From contig JAJFFG010000092.1 in assembly GCA_021776825.1 (NCBI GenBank), positions 1-64,000 of the forward strand: DNA of 64,000 nucleotides, in the 5' to 3' direction. Position 1 is the first letter of the stretch, and every line of letters starts with the position of its first letter. The notes beneath the pieces are model-generated. The model saw only the letters and a list, made by a program, of their open reading frames with translations. It searched no databases and was not told the DNA's origin. Positions 24,266 to 32,585 of this stretch are shown here, piece after piece. Position numbers and translations under genes: made by a program. The DNA is from Planctomycetota bacterium (GTDB lineage Bacteria; Planctomycetota; JAJSAM01; JAJVHW01).

Positions 24266-26707
24266 GCGAATGGTGAAGCGGCGGCCGCGCTTCGAACGCT
24301 TCCACGTCGCCACGTCGCCGCCGGCGTCGCTGCCGAAGAGCATCGTCAGGACGATCGGGTTCTCGACGTCGCCCGGGAGGAACACCTTCCGCAGGTCGAT
24401 CGTGAACTTGCCGCGTCGCAGGTCGAGGAGGATGCGCCCGTCGATGGGCGGACGCAGGCTGCGCTTGCTGGTCCACTCCAGCTTGCCGCGCTTGACGCGC
24501 CAGCCGAGATCGCCGGCCGGGATGACCACCTCGAGCGGACGAGCAGCCGGCCCGGCTTCGATCGTCAGCGACTGCGTCACGGGGTTGAAGGGCAGATCGA
24601 CGCCGCCGTTCGCCTCGTAGATGCCCTTCGCCGTGAAGCGGTCGGTGCCGTTCGGATCGTTCTTCAGGCGGCCGTTGCGGATCAGCATCGAGAACGTGCC
24701 GGTCGGTCCCACGCCCGCGCCGGAGACGAACCCTGAGGTTCCGAAGCCGTTGAATGCACGCACGCGATACGTCACGCGTTGATCCGAGCCGGCCGGCGTG
24801 ATGATGCGTTCCTCGTACGTGCGCGTGCTCGAGTCGAGGGTCGTGAGCGGTTCGAACTCGGCCAGGGCCGGGTTGCCGATCGCGCGCTCGATGTCGAAGC
24901 CATCGGCAGCTTGCCCGTCGTGCGACCACGTGAAGCGCACACGGCCGGGACCGACCAGTGCGGTGCTGACGCCGCTCGGTGAGCGCGGTGGGCGCGTGAC
25001 GTTGGCTGCTGCCGACGTCGCGCGGAGACCACTGGGGAGGACCGCGCGAACACGGTAGGCGAACTGGATGCCTTCCGGCGGCGACGGGTCGGTGTACGTC
25101 GTCGAGTTCGCGCTCAGCGTGGCGATCAGCTGGGACGCCGCTCCGTCGACCGAACGCAGGACCTCGAACCCCGTCTCGTCTTCGCTGCGATCTTCCCACG
25201 TGAGCGTCACGGAGCTGCCGCCGGAGCTGATGTTGGTGATCTGCGGTGCCGCCGACGGGTCCTGCGGCGTCCGCACGAGGAGTCCCTCGTCGCCCGTCCC
25301 GGCCGAGTCCTGCAATGCGTTGAACGTGAAGACGTCGGTCGACCCGGTGGAGCCGCCGAGGACCAGGAGGTCGCAGGGAGCGACGGCGACACACGTGAAC
25401 ACGTCGTCGTCGGAGCCGCCGGTCACGACCGAGTCGAGCAGCGTCCCGCCGTCCGCGGAGATGCGCGACGCGAACGCGTCGAGCCCGCCGATGACGCCGC
25501 TCGTGTCGCCGTCGCCGGTCGGGAACAAGGGTGACCGTGTGGAGCCCGCGACCACGATCGTGCCGTCGGTGTCGAGTGTCACGGCACGGATCTCGTCATC
25601 CCCCGCGCCGCCCAGGTACGAGGCGAACGTCAGGTTGAGGCCGTTCGGCGAGAGCTTGGCCACGAACGCGTCGGTCGCGCCGCCGTGAGCTGGTTGGAAG
25701 GCGCCCACGACCGGGAACTTGCCGTTGTCCGTCCGTCCCGCGACCACCGCCGAACCGTCCCCGGAAACGCTCACAGCTTGCGCGGCGTCGAAACCGGCAC
25801 TGCCGAGGTAGGTCGAGTAGACGAGCCCGCCCTCGACGTCGAGGCGAACCACGAAGCAGTCCGTCGAGCCGTCGAACAGGCTCCCCGCGCGATTGGGCTG
25901 GAACGCCGCCACCGTGGGGAAGTCTGTCGCGGCCGTGACACCGACGGCGTACGCGTCGCCGTCAGGACCCACGGCGACGTCGAGCACGATGTCCGTGCCG
26001 TCGCCTCCCACGAACGATGAGAGCTGCAGCGAGCGACCGTCGGCCGCGAAGCGCGCCATGAAGCCGTCGGAGCGTGAGGAGAGCTGGGCGAAGTCCTCAC
26101 CCGGCTGCGGCTGGAAGGCGATCGCAAGTGGCAGATCTGTGGAGAGCGTTGAGCCGCCGATCGTCACACGGCCATCGGCCGCGACGGCGATGCTCCGGCC
26201 GACGTCCTCGCCCGAGCCACCGAAGTACGTCGCCCAATCGACGTCGCTGCCATCGGCCTCGAGTCGCAGTACGAAGCTGTCGAGGCCGCCGCCGAACTCC
26301 TCCTGATACGACCGGAACGATGCCGGGAAGTTCGAGGAGTCGGTGAAGCCGACCAGGTGTGCACGTCCAGCGGAGTCGACGGCCAGATCGGTCGCACGGT
26401 CGCTGTTGCTGCCGCCGATCCGCGTCAGGAAGTTCTTCGTGCCGTCGGGGTTCAGCTTGGCGACGAACAAGTCGACGCCGCCTCCATCGCCGATGAGCTC
26501 GTCGAACTCCATGCCCGCGAGCGTGGCGGAACTGGTCGTGCCGGCCACCCAGATGTTGCCGGTCGCGTCCGTCACGACCCCGACGACTTCGTCCGAGCCC
26601 GATCCACCGACGTAGGTCGTGAACGGGGAGGCTGCGTCGCCGGCGGCGTCTGCACCGACGGCGCAGAGAACGATCAGCAGTGCGGCAGAGGTTGTGGCAC
26701 GGAGCAC
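24263..26707 (-). CDS. Secreted SBBP beta-propeller protein, Fn3-like, with shared C-terminal domain
   Basis: An 814-residue exported protein: signal peptide about 5-22 (TTSAALLIVLCAVGADA) leading straight into blades (FTTYVGGSGSDEVVG). About eight SBBP-type repeats follow with DLFVAKLNPDG, WATYFGGSGED, GATDAFVAKLSPNG patterns, up to about residue 470. Two Fn3-like segments come next (ITNISSGGSSVTLTWEDRS, RVRFTWSHDGQ). The tail domain has EVVIPAGDLGWRV and LLDLRRGKFTIDLR. The start lies 26 bp after the MoaD-like gene on the same strand, so it may be co-transcribed with the formate dehydrogenase accessory genes. Its TAA stop lies on the end of repeat B1. Confidence 0.86.
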   Translation of the reverse strand: MLRATTSAALLIVLCAVGADAAGDAASPFTTYVGGSGSDEVVGVVTDATGNIWVAGTTSSATLAGMEFDELIGDGGGVDLFVAKLNPDGTKNFLTRIGGSNSDRATDLAVDSAGRAHLVGFTDSSNFPASFRSYQEEFGGGLDSFVLRLEADGSDVDWATYFGGSGEDVGRSIAVAADGRVTIGGSTLSTDLPLAIAFQPQPGEDFAQLSSRSDGFMARFAADGRSLQLSSFVGGDGTDIVLDVAVGPDGDAYAVGVTAATDFPTVAAFQPNRAGSLFDGSTDCFVVRLDVEGGLVYSTYLGSAGFDAAQAVSVSGDGSAVVAGRTDNGKFPVVGAFQPAHGGATDAFVAKLSPNGLNLTFASYLGGAGDDEIRAVTLDTDGTIVVAGSTRSPLFPTGDGDTSGVIGGLDAFASRISADGGTLLDSVVTGGSDDDVFTCVAVAPCDLLVLGGSTGSTDVFTFNALQDSAGTGDEGLLVRTPQDPSAAPQITNISSGGSSVTLTWEDRSEDETGFEVLRSVDGAASQLIATLSANSTTYTDPSPPEGIQFAYRVRAVLPSGLRATSAAANVTRPPRSPSGVSTALVGPGRVRFTWSHDGQAADGFDIERAIGNPALAEFEPLTTLDSSTRTYEERIITPAGSDQRVTYRVRAFNGFGTSGFVSGAGVGPTGTFSMLIRNGRLKNDPNGTDRFTAKGIYEANGGVDLPFNPVTQSLTIEAGPAARPLEVVIPAGDLGWRVKRGKLEWTSKRSLRPPIDGRILLDLRRGKFTIDLRKVFLPGDVENPIVLTMLFGSDAGGDVATWKRSKRGRRFTIR

Positions 26708-26733
26708 GGATTCGACTCCAGCCCCGCCGACGG

Positions 26734-26994
26734 TCAGCCTCCGGCGAGGGCAGTAAGGAGGACGATCACATCACCGTCCCTCAATGGTGTGAGCGGATCC
26801 GTCAGGAACTTTCCCCCATCCAGACTTGCTCTCCAATGCGGTGCCAGGCCGCTGGGAGTCAGGACGTCCGGGACGAGCGCCGGATACCGCTGCGCCAGAG
26901 CGGTCAGAACGTCACCGAGCGTCGCGCCCTCGACGTCGGCGCGGTCCACGCCCGCTCGGGCTCGTGCAAGGTCGTAGAATTCGACGTGGATCAT
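26734..26994 (-). CDS. moaD: MoaD/ThiS-family sulfur carrier protein
   Basis: An 86-residue beta-grasp protein ending in the diagnostic Gly-Gly (LLTALAGG) that is activated as a thiocarboxylate. MoaD gives sulfur to the molybdopterin dithiolene. The blocks VEFYDLARARAG at the start and LRDGDVIVLL before the tail match the family. It overlaps mobA by 4 bp. With MobA and the W/Mo enzymes nearby, a role in molybdo/tungstopterin synthesis is the likely one; an AOR-associated MoaD-like variant is possible. Confidence 0.88.
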   Translation of the reverse strand: MIHVEFYDLARARAGVDRADVEGATLGDVLTALAQRYPALVPDVLTPSGLAPHWRASLDGGKFLTDPLTPLRDGDVIVLLTALAGG

Positions 26995-27569
26995 CCCGAG
27001 AGCCTCGCGAGCGCCGCGTCGTAGGCCTCCGGCGTGTTGAGGTTCTGGAGCGAGTCGAGCTCGGGGTCCACTCGACGGAGGTCGGCCTCGCTCACGCGAA
27101 CGGTGGGGACCTCGTCGTAGAGGAACACCGGACGACGTCTCCCTGCGGCGAGGAGTGCGGCCAGGATCGGCGCGACGCGGGGCCGATACACAGCGCAGAG
27201 CGGGTGCAGATACCCCTCGGCCTCGGCGACGGCGACGTCGTGATCTCCCAGACTCTCGAAGAGGAGTTCGACGACCTCCGCGCGCAGGAACGGTGCGTCA
27301 CACGCCGTCGCGAACACAGCCTCGGCCGTCGAGGCGCTCAGCCCGGGCACCAGTCCACCGAGGGGTCCCTGATCGGGAACGTCATCCCGCAGCACGGCGA
27401 CCCGATCCGGGAGATCCGGCACGTCTTGACCGGGGCGCGCGACGACCGCCACCTCGCCGACGCAGGCGCTCACTCGCCGGACGACGCGGAACAGCAGGGC
27501 CTCGTCGCCGAATGGCAGCGAGGCCTTGTCGCGCCCCATGCGCCGGCTGCGGCCACCGCAGAGGACCAA
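26991..27569 (-). CDS. mobA: Molybdenum cofactor guanylyltransferase
   Basis: A 192-residue nucleotidyltransferase attaching GMP to molybdopterin, giving the MGD cofactor that formate dehydrogenase needs. The signature VLCGGRSRRMGRDKASLPFG is at the N-terminus; FATACDAPFL holds the metal-binding Asp. The only available start is TTG at 27569, because an in-frame stop lies in the repeat A3 just upstream. The insertion of A3 may thus have shortened the original N-terminus by a few residues or changed its start. Co-directional with nuoEF upstream and moaD downstream. Confidence 0.88.
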   Translation of the reverse strand: MVLCGGRSRRMGRDKASLPFGDEALLFRVVRRVSACVGEVAVVARPGQDVPDLPDRVAVLRDDVPDQGPLGGLVPGLSASTAEAVFATACDAPFLRAEVVELLFESLGDHDVAVAEAEGYLHPLCAVYRPRVAPILAALLAAGRRRPVFLYDEVPTVRVSEADLRRVDPELDSLQNLNTPEAYDAALARLSG

Positions 27570-27584
27570 CGCGCCGCGGGAGAC

Positions 27585-27844
27585 TAGGCCGGCCTATTCA
27601 TGAGGCTCGCGCACTCCGTGACGACCGTCGTCCGGGAGTACAGGAACCGCCTCAATGCGGGGACCACGACACGCGCCCAGAGGCCCGCCCTGAGCGAGGA
27701 CAGCCCCTCCTCGATCGAAGACAGGGCGTCGAGATCAAGGCGCGCCGACGACTGCGACGCCGCTTCGTCTCGGAGGAGGCGCAACGCCGAGATCGGCGGT
27801 CTGGACCGCTCAGGTGTGTGAGTCCTCATGAATAGTCCGGGCTA
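27585..27844 (-). mobile_element. Repeat family A, copy A3 (TA-flanked, MITE-like)
   Basis: 260 bp between TA dinucleotides (27585-27586, 27843-27844), that is 239 bp plus a 21-bp internal duplication. Terminal inverted repeats: TAGCCCGGACTATTCATGAG and (inverse of the other end) TAGGCCGGCCTATTCATGAG. It lies inside an operon between the NuoEF-like gene and mobA. One end forms the TAG stop codon of the former. On the minus strand it carries an open frame of 81 codons starting in one inverted repeat and stopping in the other. Confidence 0.85.
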
Positions 27845-29455
27845 CGAGACGCCGGTGTGACGGGCGACGTCCTCGGGGAAGTGACGGAGCACGCTCGTCG
27901 CGGGGTTCAGCACGACATGGCCGAGTCCGCAGATCGACGTGAGTCGCAGCACCTCGTCGAGCTCCGGGAACACGGCGAAGTCGTCGCCCTGCGCCTCGCC
28001 GTCGAGCACGCGGTCGAGGATCTGCACGGCCTTCTCGCTGCCGACACGGCACGGCACGCACTTGCCGCACGACTCGTTGCGGAAGAAGCGCACGACGTTC
28101 GCGGCCAAGTCGAGCATGTCCGTGCCCTCGGCCACGACGAAGACGGCGCCGGAGCCGAGCATGCTGCCGGCCTGACTCATGGCATCCCACTCGAGCGGCG
28201 TGTCGGCCGCCGACGCCGGTAGAAACGGCGCGCTTGCACCGCCCGGGCAGAACGCCTTCATGGTGCGACCGTCGAGCATGCCGCCGCCCTGATGGTTCAC
28301 GAGGTCGGTGACCGTCGTGCCCATCGGGACGCAGTAGACGCCGGGCGTCTTGACGTGGCCGGAGAGCGATAGGTACTTCCAACCGGTCCCGCCGTTGATG
28401 CCGTGGGCCTTCCAGGCGTCGGCGCCCTCGGCCAAGATCGTCGGCACGAAGGCGTACGTCTCGACGTTGTTCATCAGCGTCGGTTTGCCGTGGATGCCGT
28501 GCGTGGTCGGGTAGGGCGGCTTGTTGCGCGGTTCGCCGCGCTTGCCTTCCAGCGCCTCGATCAGCGCGGTCTCCTCACCGAGGATGTACCCGCCGGGCGA
28601 GACGAAGACCCAGGCGTTGATGCCGAGCTCGTCGAGCAGACCCATCTGGCGCACGCGTTCGATCTCGCGGTCGATGGCGAGCTTCTCGCGCGTGTACTCG
28701 TGACGGATGTACACGATGCCTTCGTCGGCGCCGCCGACGAGACAGCCGAGGAGCAGTCCCTCGATCACGAGGTGGGGGAGCTCTTCGAGGATCACGCGGT
28801 CCTTGAAGGTGCCCGGCTCCGACTCGTCGGCGTTGACGACGGCGTACTTCTTCTCGCCCTCGGCTTCGCGCACGAACTGCCACTTGAGACCTGTCGGGAA
28901 TCCGGCACCGCCCATGCCCTTCAATCCGGCGTCCTGTAGCAGCTGCGGGATCTCGGCGCGCGCCATCGCGCGATCGGCCATGGCCCGACGCAGGGCACCG
29001 TAGTGGTCGTCCGTCGTCGGGTACGGATCGCTGGGCCAGCGCTGCGGCGCGGACGTCGGCTCGTCCGGCGGGAGCTCCTTGTCGCCGCGCGCTGCCGCGA
29101 CGACGTCCTCGGCGCTCCAGCCCTCCATCGGCACGTCGTCGACGCAAGCCGCCGGGGCGTGCTCACACCGCCCGAGGCACGACACCTCGTGCACCTCGAC
29201 GTCGAACTGATTCGCGAGACCGTTCCGGATGGCCTCGCGATACCCGCAGGCATCGAAGATGTGGCACGTGGCGTCGCGGCAGACCGTGACCTCGGCGCGC
29301 GGGGGCGGCTTCAGGCGGTAGTGCGGGTAGAAACTCGCCGCCGCCTGTAGCTCGTAGAGGGGGATGCGAGTCTCGTTCGAGAACGCGCGAAGCACCTCCT
29401 CGGAAAGCCATCCGTGGGTCTTCTGGAGCTCGTTGAGCTGCTGCAGCAGATTCAT
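27842..29455 (-). CDS. fdhB: Fused NuoE-NuoF-like diaphorase, beta subunit of NAD-dependent formate dehydrogenase
   Basis: 537 residues. The first ~125 are a NuoE-like thioredoxin-fold [2Fe-2S] domain (Cys in TVCRDATCHIFDAC and SCLGRCEHAPAAC). The rest is NuoF-like with the FMN/NAD site GLKGMGGAGFPTGLKW (about 181-196), NADESEPGTFKDR, and the [4Fe-4S] motif SCGKCVPCR (near 459) with a later Cys in ICGLG. It passes electrons from formate dehydrogenase to NAD+. Complex I usually has separate NuoE and NuoF, so the fusion and the MobA/MoaD neighbours point to formate dehydrogenase rather than respiration. An AGGAGG lies 12 bp before the ATG. The TAG stop is formed by the end of repeat A3. Confidence 0.9.
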   Translation of the reverse strand: MNLLQQLNELQKTHGWLSEEVLRAFSNETRIPLYELQAAASFYPHYRLKPPPRAEVTVCRDATCHIFDACGYREAIRNGLANQFDVEVHEVSCLGRCEHAPAACVDDVPMEGWSAEDVVAAARGDKELPPDEPTSAPQRWPSDPYPTTDDHYGALRRAMADRAMARAEIPQLLQDAGLKGMGGAGFPTGLKWQFVREAEGEKKYAVVNADESEPGTFKDRVILEELPHLVIEGLLLGCLVGGADEGIVYIRHEYTREKLAIDREIERVRQMGLLDELGINAWVFVSPGGYILGEETALIEALEGKRGEPRNKPPYPTTHGIHGKPTLMNNVETYAFVPTILAEGADAWKAHGINGGTGWKYLSLSGHVKTPGVYCVPMGTTVTDLVNHQGGGMLDGRTMKAFCPGGASAPFLPASAADTPLEWDAMSQAGSMLGSGAVFVVAEGTDMLDLAANVVRFFRNESCGKCVPCRVGSEKAVQILDRVLDGEAQGDDFAVFPELDEVLRLTSICGLGHVVLNPATSVLRHFPEDVARHTGVS

Positions 29456-29485
29456 TCCGACCGTTCGCCTCCTGGGGCGGGAACT

Positions 29486-30103
29486 CTACCGGATCGGTGC
29501 GTGGCGGCGCAGGTCCGGCGGTGGCCCGCCCGGGTGCTGCGCGAGGAGCTGGGCGCGCACCGTCCCGTCGACGAGCGCTTCGCGGTAGAGACGGGTGCGC
29601 AGCCCCTCGGCGTAGGTGAGCACCTGACTGGGTTCGGCCAGGTAGCGAGCGGACGGCGCGGAGAGTCCGAGCTCGTGATTCTCCGCGGTCAGCGTCTCGA
29701 CCACGAGGAACCCTCCCCGCGCCAGGAGTGCCCGCAGAGCCGGGTAGAGGGACGGATCGTGGAAGTGGATGCAGGAGATGACGTCGAACGGTCCGGTGAG
29801 CGGCGGGAGGCCGTCGTCGAGGTCGTGGACCAGGAACGACGCACGATCGCTCACGCCACGTTCGCTCGCGAGGGCGTGCGCCTTCTCGATGCCGATCGAC
29901 GAGACGTCGATGCCGACGGCATCGAGCCCCCGTTCGGCGAGGAATGCGACGACCTGCCCCTCGCCGCACGCGAGGTCGAGCGCGCGGCCCGAGGTCGGCA
30001 GCGCCCCCGCGATCCCGCGGAGGAGCGCTGGCGGATCACCACCGCGTCGTAGTCCGGGGTTGGCGTAGCGATCGTCCCACTTCGTGCGGTCGGCATCGGC
30101 CAT
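29486..30103 (-). CDS. Class I SAM-dependent methyltransferase
   Basis: 205 residues with the SAM-binding motif I ALDLACGEGQVVAFLAERGLDAVGIDVS (about 40-67) and the later DVISCIHF. It is similar to TehB/UbiE-like small-molecule methyltransferases; the substrate cannot be told. The start MADADRTKWDDRYANPG is typical of these proteins. The start lies 2 bp after the glycerate kinase stop and the gene ends 30 bp before the diaphorase gene, so all are probably one operon. Confidence 0.87.
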   Translation of the reverse strand: MADADRTKWDDRYANPGLRRGGDPPALLRGIAGALPTSGRALDLACGEGQVVAFLAERGLDAVGIDVSSIGIEKAHALASERGVSDRASFLVHDLDDGLPPLTGPFDVISCIHFHDPSLYPALRALLARGGFLVVETLTAENHELGLSAPSARYLAEPSQVLTYAEGLRTRLYREALVDGTVRAQLLAQHPGGPPPDLRRHAPIR

Positions 30104-30105
30104 GG

Positions 30106-31482
30106 CTAGCTTCCCTCTCGGTGGACCAGGATCACGCGGAGATCCTGGACGTTGGTTCCGGTGGCGCCGCCCTCGAGCAGTGCCCCTTGGTCGGACAGGG
30201 CCCCTCGGTCGGACAGGGCCCCGCCCGCGCGGAGCGCCGTCAGCGCGTCGCAACGCTCCAGCAGTCGTGCCGGATCGAGTCCCTGAGCCTCGGCGGCACG
30301 TAGCACGGCGCTGTCGACGACCGCCCCGCTCGAACCCGACGTGCCGTCCTCGCCATCCGTCGCGCCGACGAGAACGGTCACTCGGCCGCGCAGCGCCGCA
30401 TCGGAGTCGATCCCGACCCCGAGACGCAGGGCGAGATCGCAGCAGCGCCCGCCGGGCGGTGGCCGGAACGGCAGAGCCAATGGGATCTCCCCGGCCGAGA
30501 GCAGACACGTCCCCGGTCGGGCGCGTCGCACAGCGTCGATGTGGTCGGCCGACGAGATCGCACTGCGACCCAGGATCTCCACGATCCAGCCCCGACGCCC
30601 GGCCTCCGCCGCGGCCCCGCGCAGCGCGTCGTCCGGAGATCCGATGACCGCGTGCGAGACAGAGGACGGGAGTTCGTCTGGCGTGTCGACGATCTCGCCG
30701 CGTGCGCCGCGTCGGAGGAGCTCCACCGCCGGCCCGCCGAGATCCTCGAGCTCGTGGTCGTCGAGGGCGCGGATCGCGTCGGCGAACGTCGTCGGGTCCG
30801 CGACCGCGGGGCCCGACGCGATGGCCTCCGGTGGGTCACCGTCGACGTCCGAGAGTAGCAACGACACGATCGCCCGCGCCCCGCCCGCGGCGACGGCGAG
30901 ACGTCCGCCCTTCACGGCGGACAGGTGCCGACGCAGCGTGTTGAGCGCTGTGATCGGCGCTCCCCGTCCGTCGAGCGCCGACACCACGTCGAGCTGGTCG
31001 TCCAGGGCGAGGCCGCCGAGCGGCGCGGCGAGCGTCGCGGAGCCTCCGCCGGTCAGCAGGCAGAGGAGGAGCGTGTCGTCGCCGAGCGTCGCGACGCGCG
31101 CCAGGACGGCTTCGGTCGCCGCGACGGCCCGCGGCGTTGCGCGATTGGCGTCGGCCGGCCGGACCTCCTGAACGACGAGCGGCCCGGTACGCGCCGGGGG
31201 AAGGCCCTCCGGCACGAGCAGCGTGCCCTCGATCGAGACCGACTCCGGCAGGACCGCCGCGAGCGCATCGAGCGCACCTTCGGCCAGGCGAGGGGCGGCC
31301 TTCCCGGCGCCGACGATCACGATCCGTACGAGGCCCGCCAGAGACACGCTCGCTGCCCCGACGGTGAGCTCCTCGCCCGTCCTCCCGATGAACGGCGCCA
31401 CGAGAGTCGCTGGGTCCGCAGCGCGCACCCCGGTTGCGAAGATCTCACGGACGTCCTCTTGCGGTGCGCTCACGCCCGTCAT
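30106..31482 (-). CDS. Glycerate 2-kinase (GckA/TtuD, MOFRL family)
   Basis: 458 residues that phosphorylate D-glycerate to 2-phosphoglycerate. Family marks: VGAGKAA near 55, LTGGGSATLAAPLGGLALDDQ near 150, NTLRRHLSAVKGGRLA, LSDVDGD and the C-terminal GATDGEDGTSGSSGAVVD. A tandem duplication of an 18-bp unit gives ALSDRGALSDQGALL near the end, an insertion not expected in the family. It is divergent from the D-glycerate dehydrogenase gene 52 bp away, so the two probably form one glycerate/hydroxypyruvate pathway unit. Confidence 0.9.
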   Translation of the reverse strand: MTGVSAPQEDVREIFATGVRAADPATLVAPFIGRTGEELTVGAASVSLAGLVRIVIVGAGKAAPRLAEGALDALAAVLPESVSIEGTLLVPEGLPPARTGPLVVQEVRPADANRATPRAVAATEAVLARVATLGDDTLLLCLLTGGGSATLAAPLGGLALDDQLDVVSALDGRGAPITALNTLRRHLSAVKGGRLAVAAGGARAIVSLLLSDVDGDPPEAIASGPAVADPTTFADAIRALDDHELEDLGGPAVELLRRGARGEIVDTPDELPSSVSHAVIGSPDDALRGAAAEAGRRGWIVEILGRSAISSADHIDAVRRARPGTCLLSAGEIPLALPFRPPPGGRCCDLALRLGVGIDSDAALRGRVTVLVGATDGEDGTSGSSGAVVDSAVLRAAEAQGLDPARLLERCDALTALRAGGALSDRGALSDQGALLEGGATGTNVQDLRVILVHREGS

Positions 31483-31534
31483 TGGAACCGACCGCGCAGC
31501 GACCTTCGTACACTTCGCGCGCAGGAGGAGCCCC

Positions 31535-32524
31535 GTGAGCCGACCCAGAGTGTTCGTGACGCGCATCATCCCGGAGGAGGGGCTCGCCCGTGTGCGGGCG
31601 GCCTGCGACGCCGACGTGTGGGATGGTCCGCTGCCACCGTCGTACGAGACGCTCGTCGAACGCACGCGGGAGTGCGACGGGTTGCTCTCGCTCCTCACCG
31701 ATCGGGTGGACGCGGCGCTCATGGATGCCTGCCCGCGCCTGCGCGTGATCAGCAACTTCGCTGTGGGCTTCAACAACATCGATATCGCGGCGGCGACGGA
31801 GCGCGGCCTCCCCGTCGGTAACACGCCGGGCGTGCTGACCGATGCGACGGCCGACATGGCGTTCTGCCTCCTGATCGCGGCGGCGCGCCAGCTCGTCGCG
31901 GCCGAGCGTTCGATCCGCGATGGCGAGTGGCGCACCTGGGAGCCGATGGGCTTCATCGGCCAGGACCTCGTCGGCGCGACGCTGGGCATCCTCGGGATGG
32001 GGCGCGTCGGTGCGGCGCTGGCCGCGCGTTGTCACCACGGCTTCGGCATGCGCGTCCTCTACACGGACCCGCTGCAGAACGCGGACGTCGAGCGGGATCT
32101 CGGTGCCGAGCGCGTGGCCGTGGAGCGCCTTCTCGCTGAGAGCGACTTCGTGAGCCTCCACGCGAACCTCGACGACGCGACGCGCGGAATGATCGACGCC
32201 GCCGCTCTCGCCGCGATGAAGCCGAACGCGGTGCTCGTCAACACGGCTCGCGGTCCGCTTGTCGATCAGGCGGCCCTGCTCCACGCGCTGCGTTCCGGCG
32301 AGATCTTCGCCGCCGGCCTGGATGTCACGGACCCCGAGCCGATGGCCGCTGACGATCCGCTGCTCGCCGAGCCGCGGTGCATCGTCGCGCCGCACATCGC
32401 CAGTGCGACCGTGCGGACCCGCGGCGCGATGGCGGAGATCGCTGCTGACAACCTTCTGGCCGGGCTCGACGGGAGGCCCCTACGACACTCCGTCAACCCG
32501 GAGGTTGCTCCCCGGACGCGCTGA
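31535..32524 (+). CDS. D-glycerate (hydroxypyruvate/glyoxylate) dehydrogenase
   Basis: A 329-residue D-2-hydroxyacid dehydrogenase interconverting hydroxypyruvate/glyoxylate and glycerate/glycolate. NAD(P)-binding GxGxxG is seen in GILGMGRVGAALA (near 152). The catalytic Arg lies in VNTARGPLVDQ, the Glu in LDVTDPEP, and the His in IVAPHIASAT. A GTG start is preceded by GGAGGAG (31523-31529). Divergent from glycerate kinase; together they would feed C2/C3 acids into glycolysis. Confidence 0.92.
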   Translation: MSRPRVFVTRIIPEEGLARVRAACDADVWDGPLPPSYETLVERTRECDGLLSLLTDRVDAALMDACPRLRVISNFAVGFNNIDIAAATERGLPVGNTPGVLTDATADMAFCLLIAAARQLVAAERSIRDGEWRTWEPMGFIGQDLVGATLGILGMGRVGAALAARCHHGFGMRVLYTDPLQNADVERDLGAERVAVERLLAESDFVSLHANLDDATRGMIDAAALAAMKPNAVLVNTARGPLVDQAALLHALRSGEIFAAGLDVTDPEPMAADDPLLAEPRCIVAPHIASATVRTRGAMAEIAADNLLAGLDGRPLRHSVNPEVAPRTR

Positions 32525-32585
32525 GCGGGAACATCGCCTCCCGTCAGTCGTCCAAGCGGAGGACTGAACGGATGGAGGAGATGTG

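Noticed and set aside
27585-27844. Family A/B elements as simple intrinsic terminators
   Set aside because: Two copies lie inside evident operons (nuoEF-mobA, ybaB-recR) and none ends in a T-run; the TA flanks and dispersed identity fit mobile elements better.
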